This document shows, in pieces, positions 23,201-29,899 of a stretch of 29,899 nucleotides of DNA (its first letter is position 1; each line of letters opens with the position of its first letter). The notes under the pieces were generated by a model, which did no database searches, had not been told where the DNA came from, and saw only the letters and a program-made list of their open reading frames with translations. The stretch lies in NCBI GenBank assembly GCA_964200185.2, contig CAXNAD020000097.1:1-29899 (forward strand), written 5' to 3'. The translations under genes were made by a program, and so were the position numbers. This DNA is from Choristocarpus tenellus KU-1152 (taxonomy: Eukaryota > Phaeophyceae).

Positions 23201-26200
23201 ATTGGTATTTTGTTGGTATTTTGTTGGTATTTTGTTGTTTCTTTAGTACAGTTTATATGGTATGACATTTAGGGTTAGGGTTAGGGTTAATGTTCGTATG
23301 ACATTGGCTTTTTCTGAGTCTGAGGTTGGCCGGTGCCCTGTTTTTTTTTAGCTATAACCAAGGATGATAGAAAATCAATATGGAACAACCATTGCTTGCT
23401 GTAATGTAGAAGAAATATCTATGCCATATATGTTCTTGTCAGCTAGTACATTATCAATTGTAACAATATTACAATAATAACATTTGTTATTATTAAGATG
23501 GATATAATGTGTTGTTTGTTACAGGTGAGATCAATGAAGATGCACCAACAGGCAGAGTTTGGTTGTGCTGCTCACTGGAGTTACAAGGCCAATGAGGCAG
23601 AGGGGTTTGATGAAGTGGACTGGATGAGGGATACTCAAATATCTAGTAATAGTAACCTCAACAACTCAGGATCACAGGTGTGTATTTATCCAGTGTTAAA
23701 AATAATGAAAATAATAATAGTATTAATAATAGTAATAATCATATCAATATTGGCCTTTATTGTATGGGTGTTGGGCCCTCTCTTGACGAGAGGAATCTAT
23801 ACCCAAAGAGACAGTTAGAGACAGTTAGAGTCAGTCGTCTACTTGCAGTACCAAACAAATGTAACATATTATTATCTTCATTTTTATTGTTATAATGACT
23901 GTGATTATTACTAATATTATAGTCAGAGTATTAATTATAATCTTATTGCTAGTTACTATTATTACTATAAATATCAATATGATATTAAATATAATTGTTA
24001 TTATTGTTGTTAGGGTTAGGGTTAGAAGGTGTAGATATGAAATATTTATTTCCTGCAAGCATTTTTGGTTTGAGACAAAATATAAGTGTGAAGCTGAGAA
24101 AGGATTATGTTAAGATACAATATAATTAGGACTTGCAGCTGGATGTGACAAGCTGTTCCTAGTGTTGAGTTCGTTAAATTTGTCCCTCTTTTTGTGAAAT
24201 TAAGTTAATTGATAGATGATCAAAGGTCACTGATCCTTCAAAATATTTAGTGTGGCATATGAAAGAGCAAGTGGTTATATATTCTACTGAATAGACCTTG
24301 ATGTGATTCCAATATTTAAAGTGGAACAGGGCTTAGGGTTATGGCTTGTGTATCTCAACTGGATGCTAGATCCCAGCCTTTCACTCCTTGACTGCACTGG
24401 GTTAGGGTTAGCCCAACCCTAACCCTAAACACTGAATTTGAACTGAGCACAAATTACATACTAATCAACTCTTTGTAAAGCATTGTTGTGTGCTAATAGT
24501 AAATTATACATATTAATTGCTATGGAGGATAAGTTTGGGGGTTAGGATTAAAGTTGATGCTTTTGTTTGCATATGTGTGTCATTTGATGTTGAGTATACC
24601 CTTCACTACCAAGAGCTATCATGTCGTCAAGAATATTTTATCCTGGTCGCACACAAGTCCCCTTTTCTGCTCTTTATTTTTTTTAGGATAGCACTACGTG
24701 TGTATCTCCTCCTAACCCTAACCCTGACCCTGACCTTACCTCTAATAGTAATGGTAATGAAAGAGGTAGATACAGCTGTTATGTTTCTGGGGTAGTTGGA
24801 ATTGTGTTCTGTTCTGCAGGATAGTCTTAGGGTTAGGGTTAGGTTTAGGTCTTGCTGTTTCTGTTAACCCTAACCCTAACCCAATATTTAAAGAAAGAAA
24901 AAAAGGGTTACATTAACGGTAATAGAAGTAAATTCAAATTTCTGATTGTGTTCGTTGTTTGTTTGTCTCATTGGAGTCCTCTTATACTGGTCATACTTAT
25001 CCTATGTTTCAATAATCAACTTGGAGGAATGCAGAGTTCCATCTATTACCAATCTGTTGAGCAGGAGAGGTACCTGTGTGATCCCCTTGTGCCTCTGTTG
25101 TGGGCAAATGAATAGCTATGCTCGGAAGAGCAGTGATTGCTGTTTAGGGTTAGAGTTAGCTGTTTAGCCTGGGGCAAGTCAAGAGGTGTTAGGGTTAGGG
25201 TTAGACAAAACACTTCTCAAAGCTCCTTGTTATGCTGTTTTTTGTATGTAACCACTTTTGGCATGTTTGTATGTGCTCTTTCCATGCTCAGGAACATTTT
25301 GTTACTAATAACAAAAACACCTTGGATATTCCTGAGTCAGTGGTGTCTGGGAGGGATTTTGTGAACTGGCTACATCATCATCTCAAGCAAAAAAAGGTGA
25401 CAATAATATTTTCATAGTCTCTCTTTTGTACCACCATATTTTGATACCGGTCAGTTCCATTGAAACTGTCATTGAAACTGTCATCCCAATCCCTTTGGAT
25501 TGTTAAGCTGTCCTTGACGATCTGTTGTCCCACACAACCAGATATATTATTGTTTATTTGGTTGTATCATAGTTGAGAAGAGAGTGAAACACCATCACCA
25601 GATGGGGCTCACCAAACCTTACAGCAAATAACTCGGAATACCAAATGATCCAACAGTTCTCTAGCACGCTTCAGAAACACTTCTATTCTAACACTCTGAT
25701 TGGAACATTCCACAAAACTTCTTCTGGTCAAATACCCTACCCCTAAAGAAACACTTCTATTCTAACACTCTGAATGGAACATTCCACAAAACTTCTTCTG
25801 GTCAAATACCCTACCCCTAAATGTCCCGAATGTCCTGCATCATCGTTTGTGCATACATCTAATATGACTTTGAATAGTATTCTCATAAATGGTCAAGCAT
25901 GATCTTGACACGATATAGTACCCAGAATATGTTTTGTAATTGATGATGGATGCGACTATTCATAGTCATGCTGCCATGCATGTGTCCTACTGTTTGTGAT
26001 AGTACTATCCCTAACCCTTGAATATATTCCATTGGTTGTTACAAGTAGAAGGGTCCTGCTTCTAACTCTAACATTAATTCCTTGGTAGTGAGGATTTTAG
26101 TGATGCTGCTGAGTGTTTTGATTTAATTCACTTAGGGTTGGTATAAAGCAATACTGTAGAAGTAATACTGTAGAAGTATTGGGTGCGTAATGTTATTTGG

Positions 26201-27147
26201 TCGGGTGTGTTGTATTTTGGACACTATGGTATAGCACACACTCTTTTTGTGTTGGACTTTTGTGTGCCCTATTTGTAGTGATGATTAGTGTGTTGGTGTA
26301 GTGTACATTGTTAGGGTTAGGATTAGGGTTAGGGTATCACCATCAATACCAAGAGGAAGGAAGTGTCATGGTATCAACAGGAACGCTTATTGAGTGTTTT
26401 TTTCATTGGATAGGATTATCTACAAGCTTAGGGTTAGGGTTAATATGTGTTGATTGGGTTAGAATTAGTATGTACTGCTTAATTTGTTTGTCTCTTTTCA
26501 TGCTGTACGTTTCCTCAAATATTGCTTTGAATGTGAATTGTATCATGTTTAACATCAGCACCAACGTTTTTTAGAGGTTGCTCCAGCCTTCATTTGTTAT
26601 CAGAATGAATGAGATAAAATAAAATAAAAAATACTCAAAAATAAAAATAGAAATAACATGCGATGGGTATTATTTTATTATTGTTAGAGCCGTACTTCTA
26701 ATAGTAATATCTCCATAGAGGTTAGTTCTTGCCGTATGTTTTGGAGGCACAGGAGAGGGATAGTGTTAGTGTTAGGGTTAGGATTACGTGATGCATGTAG
26801 GCTTTAGTGATTATATATAATATTGCTCTTCTGAGCAGTTACCCTGAACTTGTACTATCTGCATTGCACCACTGTGATGTACGTACATTCTGTGTTTTTA
26901 TAATTTGGTAATTTGACAGGTGTTTGTATTTGGTCCTGACAAGCTCATCTGGGAGCTGGACAAGGCGTCTGCTACAGCTTCACATGTTTTGGGGGAACTC
27001 GATATAAAGGGGTTGCAAATGGATGGTGTACATGACCCAAAGTCAGGACAGGGCAAACGGATTGCATGTGTTAATGGTAGAGAAGTTCCTCCACATTACC
27101 CCCTAAAGAATGGTGATGTGCTTGATGTCCTTGTTGGGTCTTCGTAG
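10386..27147 (+). CDS. RSH: RelA/SpoT homologue (RSH), spliced, synthetase-type (p)ppGpp enzyme
   Basis: Predicted exons: 10386-10706, 12043-12213, 13736-14092, 15646-15771, 17740-17967, 19029-19091, 20844-21035, 21754-21924, 23525-23677, (optional 24687-24791), 25292-25396, 26920-27147. They join in frame, all at phase 0, to 704 residues (739 with the optional exon), near the usual RSH length of about 730. Order: signal peptide (1-28), basic linker, HD-type domain (about 150-330), synthetase domain (about 400-565), TGS domain (630-695); no ACT domain. Synthetase residues are present: RIKEPYSMWKKM, Asp455, RYKDYVAHPKPNGYQSLH (506-524) and Glu541. They transfer pyrophosphate from ATP to GDP/GTP to make the alarmone. 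The HD pair is replaced by Ser189-Gly190 and the later metal Asp by Ala307, so hydrolysis should be lost. Family call is firm; exons 1, 6 and the optional one are less certain. Plastid targeting is inferred. Confidence 0.93.
11320..11600 (+). pseudogene. Possible decayed endonuclease/LINE fragment (EEP-like)
   Basis: The frame at 11320-11412 reads GALLQYVREREGPTLVCGDF then NPLGTM and a stop. The pattern of a short helix, a hydrophobic strand and GDFN is that of the endonuclease/exonuclease/phosphatase fold found in LINE retroelements. One frame over, at 11450-11512, comes IFERLM and HDSHTTWK, comparable to the later (F/Y)TW motif of such domains. The two parts are separated by a frameshift and stops. 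Only fragments are visible, so this is a tentative relic call. Confidence 0.33.
11975..12040. repeat. 15-bp tandem repeat abutting the exon 2 acceptor
   Basis: The unit TATATTACAATGTAC occurs about four times and runs to within two bases of the predicted splice acceptor at 12042. Confidence 0.92.
12043..12213 (+). CDS. RSH: RSH exon 2: start of the HD domain (residues 108-164)
   Basis: The exon reads GRDAGRVSDLSEML and ends RDSHLHVK before donor GTATGG. In RSH proteins this is where R..GEPYI.HP occurs; His162 takes the position of the first metal-binding His, but the GEPYI block and the Pro are not conserved. Phase 0 at both ends. The 5' boundary is less sure because of the adjacent tandem repeat. 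Confidence 0.75.
12604..12727. repeat. 18-bp minisatellite, about 7 copies
   Basis: The unit ATTGTAGTCCCACAAATG repeats with small variants. 18 bp is a multiple of three, so it keeps an open frame (VVPQMI repeats) that I regard as an artefact. Confidence 0.9.
13480..13545. repeat. Dinucleotide tract (AT)n(AG)n with GATA-like tail
   Basis: An uninterrupted AT run passes directly into an AG run and then into ATTGATAGATATATAG copies. Confidence 0.9.
13736..14092 (+). CDS. RSH: RSH exon 3: degenerate HD domain core (residues 165-283)
   Basis: GVEICLVLGKLEMSTDALLA aligns with the helix that precedes the catalytic HD pair in RSH hydrolases, and DIEDGFGPHVANLVESFERV with the following FG..V..LV block. 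Between them the usual LLHDVVED is VLSGVLRP (187-194), so His-Asp and Glu-Asp are all absent. A 15-bp in-frame tandem duplication (13964-13993) gives GGHAKGGHAKG at 241-251, in a loop that varies in the family. Ends TTEEQ before donor GTGAGA. Confidence 0.92.
14097..14338. repeat. 20-bp minisatellite (ACTATTATTGCTATCACTGT type)
   Basis: About ten degenerate copies start within ten bases of the exon 3 donor. They extend the exon 3 open frame artificially into the intron. Confidence 0.9.
14640..14693. repeat. Interstitial telomere array (TTAGGG)9
   Basis: Nine perfect copies of TTAGGG lie on the + strand, the longest such array in the window. Unique coding exons flank it on both sides, so it is not a chromosome end. 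Confidence 0.97.
15357..15535. repeat. ~95-bp direct duplication carrying a variable telomere repeat
   Basis: A block beginning CACATTAGG, then TTATTTAAATGTATC, then GTTCAACAATGTTGATGACT occurs from 15357 and again from 15459. The first copy has GGGTTAGGGTTA where the second has only GGTTA. Confidence 0.9.
15537..15600. repeat. (CATA)n microsatellite
   Basis: About 15 copies of the tetranucleotide CATA, with two CATG variants near the 3' end, lie about 45 bases before the exon 4 acceptor. Confidence 0.95.
15646..15771 (+). CDS. RSH: RSH exon 4: HD domain end (residues 284-325)
   Basis: VEKLRDLIL corresponds to AENLRKMLL of RSH enzymes, and VLTLCLAAHLQELQ to VVLIKLADRLHNMR. The metal-binding Asp of LADR is Ala307 here. 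Phase 0 at both ends, donor GTATGG. Confidence 0.9.
16823..16852. repeat. Head-to-head telomere repeats
   Basis: TTAGGGTT at 16823-16830 faces AACCCTAA at 16835-16842 across four bases; further CCCTAA copies follow. Confidence 0.9.
17229..17271. repeat. (ATT)n microsatellite
   Basis: A run of about 13 ATT triplets. Confidence 0.95.
17373..17421. repeat. Duplicated TTAGGG plus ATCTGATTCAT unit
   Basis: Telomere-type copies alternate with ATCT(G/A)ATTCATAG. This suggests the telomere repeats and their flank were duplicated together. Confidence 0.8.
17740..17967 (+). CDS. RSH: RSH exon 5: HD-to-synthetase helical region (residues 326-401)
   Basis: ARDALHIHGPLAHRLGVHQL followed by KNELEGLAFRRLYP is the strongly conserved RSH block (APLA.RLG...LK.ELEDLAF..L.P). 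The rest forms charged helices. Ends FKSQ before donor GTATGG, which lies in a GTATG repeat. Confidence 0.96.
17968..19028 (+). other. RSH intron 5
   Basis: The intron opens with four near-perfect GTATG copies, so several GT dinucleotides follow the donor. About half of it is the minisatellite at 18098-18612. The 3' boundary depends on exon 6. Confidence 0.75.
18098..18612. repeat. 14-15-bp minisatellite (ACTTTATCACCAGT type), about 35 copies
   Basis: Half-kilobase array with variants ACTAGT/CCAGT and ATTTTATTACCAGT; a higher-order repeat of about 80 bp is visible. Confidence 0.93.
19029..19091 (+). CDS. RSH: RSH exon 6 (predicted, 21 codons; residues 402-422)
   Basis: The open stretch IVGRFEHELRILDMVF then KDQPE ends at donor GTGCGT. 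An AG at 19027-19028 gives the same phase 0 as all other exons. The charged helical sequence fits the linker just before the synthetase domain, but no conserved motif proves it. Upstream AGs at 19021 and 19023 would break the frame. Confidence 0.6.
19333..19437. repeat. 18-bp tandem repeat (AACTCAATGTCACTAGTT type)
   Basis: About six degenerate copies; variants read ATTCAAATCAATGTCACT. Confidence 0.85.
19732..19811. repeat. 12-bp minisatellite (AACATGAAAATT)
   Basis: About six to seven copies. The 12-bp period keeps long artificial open frames on both strands. Confidence 0.92.
20064..20099. repeat. Pentanucleotide microsatellite (ACATG)n
   Basis: Seven head-to-tail copies of ACATG. Confidence 0.95.
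20511..20670. repeat. 52-bp tandem repeat, three copies
   Basis: Units start at 20511, 20563 and 20615 (CAATCAAATACT(A/G)(T/C)GAGGA and flank). The third copy is diverged and a fourth begins. There are no variable spacers. Confidence 0.9.
20844..21035 (+). CDS. RSH: RSH exon 7: synthetase domain, first half (residues 423-486)
   Basis: RIKEPYSMWKKM is the ATP-binding R.K..YS...KM motif of RSH synthetases, and GVYDAAALRVVF carries Asp455, equivalent to the Mg-binding Asp of the DLLAVR strand. Ends DMCYK before donor GTACAG, and CY continues in exon 8 as in the family. Confidence 0.96.
21047..21125. repeat. 22-bp perfect inverted repeat, potential hairpin
   Basis: TATCAA copies at 21047-21068 are the exact reverse complement of GATATT copies at 21104-21125, with a 35-base loop. 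The first arm starts 12 bases after the exon 7 donor. Confidence 0.9.
21230..21556. repeat. Minisatellite of CATAACATACTGTTC units with a 66-bp higher-order repeat
   Basis: 15-bp units CATAACATACTGTTC and CATACTATACTGTTC are interleaved. A larger block containing ATCATATGACACCATTCC is duplicated at about 21288 and 21360. Long open frames on both strands result from the 15-bp period. Confidence 0.92.
21754..21924 (+). CDS. RSH: RSH exon 8: synthetase G-loop and catalytic Glu (residues 487-543)
   Basis: GRYKDYVAHPKPNGYQSLHA is the most conserved RSH segment: RXKD (506-509), then the G-loop with Tyr519, which stacks on the GDP/GTP base. IPIELQ carries Glu541, the catalytic Glu of the EIQIR motif. 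Donor GTGCGA. Confidence 0.97.
21925..23524 (+). other. RSH intron 8
   Basis: Donor GTGCGA; acceptor TTGTTACAG. It includes GTTTGTATTAGG copies (21950-21990), an AGAATAGTC repeat (22672-22737), GGTATTTTGTT x3 (about 23204-23236) and a TTAGGG array (23270-23290). No gene was recognised on either strand. Confidence 0.88.
22672..22737. repeat. Repeat of AGAATAGTC units
   Basis: About seven imperfect copies of AGAATAGTC/AGAATAGTA. Confidence 0.85.
23525..23677 (+). CDS. RSH: RSH exon 9: synthetase domain end (residues 544-594)
   Basis: VRSMKMHQQAEFGCAAHWSY is the RSH motif IRT..MH..AE.G.AAHW.YK. After WMR the sequence becomes Ser/Asn-rich (SSNSNLNNSGSQ), a linker to the TGS domain. Donor GTGTGT. 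Confidence 0.97.
24399..24425. repeat. Head-to-head telomere repeats, 11-bp perfect palindrome arms
   Basis: GGGTTAGGGTT (24399-24409) faces AACCCTAACCC (24415-24425) across five bases. Confidence 0.95.
24687..24791 (+). CDS. RSH: Optional RSH exon 10 (35 codons, telomere-repeat derived in part)
   Basis: A strong acceptor (TTTATTTTTTTTAG) precedes an open stretch DSTTCVSPPNPNPDPDLTSN then SNGNERGRYSCYVSG, ending at GGG|GTAGTT. It has phase 0 at both ends, so it could be inserted between exons 9 and 11 without a frameshift. Its composition resembles the Ser/Asn-rich end of exon 9. The PNPNPDPDP part comes from CCCTAACCCTGACC telomere-like copies. It may be a real or alternative exon, or chance. 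Confidence 0.33.
24827..24882. repeat. Opposed telomere-type arrays
   Basis: TTAGGG copies at 24827-24841 are followed by CCCTAA copies at 24865-24882, in inverted orientation and 23 bases apart. Confidence 0.93.
25292..25396 (+). CDS. RSH: RSH exon 11: linker to TGS domain (residues 595-629)
   Basis: EHFVTNN is followed by GRDFVNWLHHHLKQKK, which matches the D..EFL..LK.DLF stretch before the TGS domain. Phase 0 at both ends; donor GTGACA. Confidence 0.88.
25397..26919 (+). other. RSH intron 10
   Basis: Donor GTGACA; acceptor AATTTGACAG. It holds a 74-bp tandem duplication and TTAGGG repeats near 26308-26335, 26428 and 26770. No coding exon was recognised in it. Confidence 0.88.
25673..25820. 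repeat. 74-bp tandem duplication
   Basis: Two adjacent copies starting AGAAACACTTCTATTC at 25673 and 25747 differ at only a base or so (CTGATTGG versus CTGAATGG), indicating recent duplication. Confidence 0.95.
26920..27147 (+). CDS. RSH: RSH exon 12: TGS domain and stop (residues 630-704)
   Basis: VFVFGPDKLIWELDKASATA, VNGREVPPHYPLKNGDVLDV and a TAG stop form a TGS domain (V.VFTP.G....L..GAT.lDFAY...VNG..V.L...L.nGD.V.i.). The DFAY block is replaced by SHVLGEL. The protein stops soon after the TGS fold, so the ACT/RRM region of bacterial long RSHs is absent. Confidence 0.95.
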   Translation: MFVFGPDKLIWELDKASATASHVLGELDIKGLQMDGVHDPKSGQGKRIACVNGREVPPHYPLKNGDVLDVLVGSS

Positions 27148-29504
27148 ATGCAAGGAATAGAAGGACTCCAGCTAAGGCCTATCTCTTTTTGTCCTTGCTT
27201 ACTTGAAACAGATAAGACTGAGTTTGATCATTTATGTATTTTTTGGCATTTTCAGCTACCACACTGCTTGTTGAGTCACAGTTGCAGGGTGGTGTGATGG
27301 AATTGTGTGCATACAATTTATGTATATTTTTTACACAAGTTTAATGTAAACAGACCCTTGAGCAGTGGCGAGTTGGGAGGAGGTAGGTGAGGAGCAAGTT
27401 GTGGATGGTCATCGTCACATGTTTCAATGATTTTGTTTGGTATGTGTTGAACGTAAATGGGGTGGGCAGTAGAAGGGGCGTTTCAGGTGATGCAGTCCCA
27501 GAAACGCCCAGAATTGGGAGTGAGGGGTGTAGAGCTCTAGACAGTCTAAACATAAGAGCGGCAGCGATAATCTAGTGGGGTGTAAGGTGTGACTTCGTAG
27601 GTCATGGTGCAGTCCTCACACATCCATTGTATGTGCATGGCTAGAGTAGATTTCAATCTGAGTGACCCTGCAGATTGATTGGACTTGGTTTGTCCAAAGA
27701 CTAGACCGTTGACTTTGATAGGAAATGTTTGTTTGTCTGCAGTTTGTGTCGTGGATTGACATCCGGTTCAGTTCAGTTCAGTTCAGTTCGGTTCAGTTCA
27801 ACCAGCGCAGCTCTCCTTGTAGACACTCTGTAATGTTCATGTTTGTGGGCTTCACATTATATTAGGGAAAGGTGAGCTGCTGCAAGGTGCGTGGCAGGGA
27901 TTGTGAGATGTGACAATCTTTGTATTCGTTTTTCAACAGTTTCGATGTACTTCAAAATACGAAGTATATGTAAATGTACTGTTGTAGGATTCATGTCCTA
28001 TCTATGCTCCATCCTGTAACGTGTTGAAGATGAGTTAAAATGATAGTGAAACTTAATACTTTGCTATTTGTTCCAGCTGCAATCTACCAAAACCAAATCT
28101 AGGTGACAAGTTGTTACCTTCTACCTTCCGAATCATACAGAGTACCTATCATGTCAAAAGGTTAGGGTACAAAGTTCATCATGGGCACACTCTTTGCCTG
28201 CTGTTGAGGGAAACACCCTATCCCTATCACAATAGTTTTATTCCCCAAGAAAGTTGCAAGATTTTGCACCATTCTGAATGAGACTCGTTGGAAAGACTAC
28301 TGTAAGACGAAGTGGATAGAAAGATAAATGTGAAAAGTCTTGCCATAAATGGAGAGATCTGATGTACACAATTATTTTTTGTGCCTGCCTGGTAAACCTG
28401 ATCAATGAAAAGATATGTGTGTGATTCCCTCTGTGCAATTTTAGAAAGGTGCTGGTGGGGAACACTATGCATTATTAGGGCCACCACAGGTAAACTGGGT
28501 GAGATGGTTCAACAAGCTTTGAAATCTTGCTGTAAAATTGGTGTTTTAAGGACTACTGATCTTTAGACATAGCAAGGGACATGAATGTCCTTGCAGGTCA
28601 ATGGTAGTCTACCATCGTCTGTCAAAGGATTGCACAGGTTCAATTCTGGTCGAAGCCAGGTTTTTATTTCAGGGAAATTGGATTTCCATGGTATGTAGAC
28701 CTCGTAGTAAGCAGACTGAAATGGTCTACTCCTGTAACACACACAAAAATAATATGAGGTCGGCAATTGGAAAACATGCCTCAGATTTGGTCGAAAATTT
28801 AAGTTTCGAATTGTTTTGTCCTCTCTCCATAAGCTGATTGTTTGGAAGTTGAAGTCGTATTGCTACATTTCTACTGTGGAACCACATGTTGAGCATATTA
28901 TGAGGTTCCTTCCAACATTTTTGACAGCATTTTCTGGGATCAAAGGATCAACAAATTCGACTTGTTCTTGCAAATGTTGCTCGTGGGCATTTGCATACGT
29001 ATAACGGGTAATTTTGGGGTCAATATGTTTTACACCTACCTCTACAATTGGGGTGGTGATCGTGCTTATTTTTCGACAATGAGTGGACAAGGGCATCTTA
29101 CAATTTAAACAAGGCCAAATCTACAGAGTTTCTAATTTATGATAAGAGAAGCAAAGAGAAAATGTGACAACCACAAGGTAGATGGTAAAGTCAAGTGTGT
29201 TTTTTTCCTAAAATAGTGGTTTTAGGCGCTTGAGAGATGAATTTTATCGTACCGTAACTTCTGATCACGAATTAATTATAGAATGAAAGTGGGTGTGATG
29301 TGTTCGTTTAAGAGATGTCTCCAAGTTGTACTGACTTGTGCTTGGGTCGCAATGATAATAACATGCACTCTGGAGAATGTGATCACTACTATCAACAAAC
29401 CAGAAAATAGAAATATTACCTGAAAATGTTCGTTTTGAAATGATGCCAATCAGGGTGAAAAATCCCAACAATGGTTGGCTAATTGTGCTATTTTTATGAA
29501 TTAA
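27148..29504. other. RSH 3' flank and intergenic region, no recognised gene
   Basis: The RSH 3' UTR must start here, but I see no confident polyadenylation signal. Minus-strand frames at 28563-28766 and 28863-29096 read fairly like protein but show no motif I know; they could be exons or decayed mobile DNA. TTAGGG repeats almost vanish after 26.8 kb. Confidence 0.5.
27765..27800. repeat. (GTTCA)n pentanucleotide repeat
   Basis: Seven copies of GTTCA with one GTTCG variant. Confidence 0.95.
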
Positions 29505-29519
29505 TTATTTATTTGAAAG

Positions 29520-29698
29520 GCCCTCTACGCACAGCTGAGTTGTTGCTGTCATCAGGAGGAGCTGTTAACCTAGGGAGGGATGGCAGTGTGTTTTATGTGT
29601 TACCAGCAATACTGTCGTTGCCATGGTGCTCCCACTGTCACTACTGCTGCTGCTCATTGCAAATCGGTGATCAGTGCCCGCTATGTTTTGAAAGCTGA
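29520..29698 (+). CDS. Ankyrin-like, cysteine-rich open frame (possible exon)
   Basis: After an AG at 29518-29519 the frame reads RTAELLLSSGGAVNLGRDGS, close to part of an ankyrin repeat (A.LLLS.GA.VN..D..G). It then has a Cys/His cluster (CSHCHYCCC and CPLC) that loosely resembles a zinc finger, and a TGA stop. Only one repeat half is present and the zinc ligands do not fit a complete RING pattern. It could be an exon of a gene extending off the window or a chance frame. Confidence 0.25.
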
Positions 29699-29899
29699 AC
29701 TTATGGTGTAGGAGTCACTCAACACCGACAACAATCAGAAACAACAGAATACTCCTTGCTCATTTCACTATTCCACTGTAGCAGTGATTTCAATTTTCGA
29801 TTTTCACCATATCTGACAGGGCCTTTTTTTCCCCCTATAACTGGAGAATAATAAGGTATGGGTCAAAGTATCTGGTGGGGGGGGATGGTTTGTGAGGGG

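Larger units (their letters stand above)
23678..25291 (+). other. RSH intron 9 (or two introns flanking an optional exon)
   Basis: Donor GTGTGT; acceptor CATGCTCAG. It carries A/T-rich ATAATAGT tracts and many telomere-type repeats in both orientations, and includes the candidate exon at 24687-24791. Confidence 0.8.

Overview
This window looks like nuclear DNA of a eukaryote with a plastid, probably a diatom or another heterokont alga. The evidence is spliced genes with GT-AG introns, no bacterial operon structure, dense microsatellites, many interstitial TTAGGG telomere-type repeats, and two spliced genes of families often found in plastids. The lineage is an inference. The only lineage-level clues are the TTAGGG repeats and an N-terminal signal peptide on a normally plastid-type enzyme.

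Two genes are well supported, both on the + strand. (1) The 3' part of a SOUL heme-binding protein gene lies at about 303-3635, in three visible exons. Its 5' end is unresolved and probably lies further upstream. (2) A complete RelA/SpoT homologue (RSH), the enzyme family of the (p)ppGpp stringent response, lies at 10386-27147. I assembled it by hand as 11 exons (12 with one optional exon), about 704 to 739 residues. The order is signal peptide, basic low-complexity linker, HD-type domain, (p)ppGpp synthetase domain, TGS domain. The HD domain has lost the His-Asp pair and the later metal-binding Asp, while the synthetase residues are intact, so I predict a synthetase-only enzyme.

Between the two genes, 3636-10385 has no recognised gene. 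It holds one weak minus-strand open frame (9595-10050) and a 14-bp minisatellite. RSH intron 1 carries a possible decayed endonuclease/LINE fragment near 11.3-11.5 kb. The RSH introns (0.7 to 2 kb each) are packed with tandem repeats and with TTAGGG arrays in both orientations, sometimes head to head. After the RSH stop, 27148-29899 has only weak open frames, including an ankyrin-like, cysteine-rich stretch near the right edge.

The most interesting points are the HD-dead RSH that keeps the RXKD signature, its ten phase-0 introns with duplicated AGGTG borders, the telomere repeats spread through the introns, one candidate exon made partly of telomere-type repeat, and a 22-bp inverted repeat just after one splice donor.
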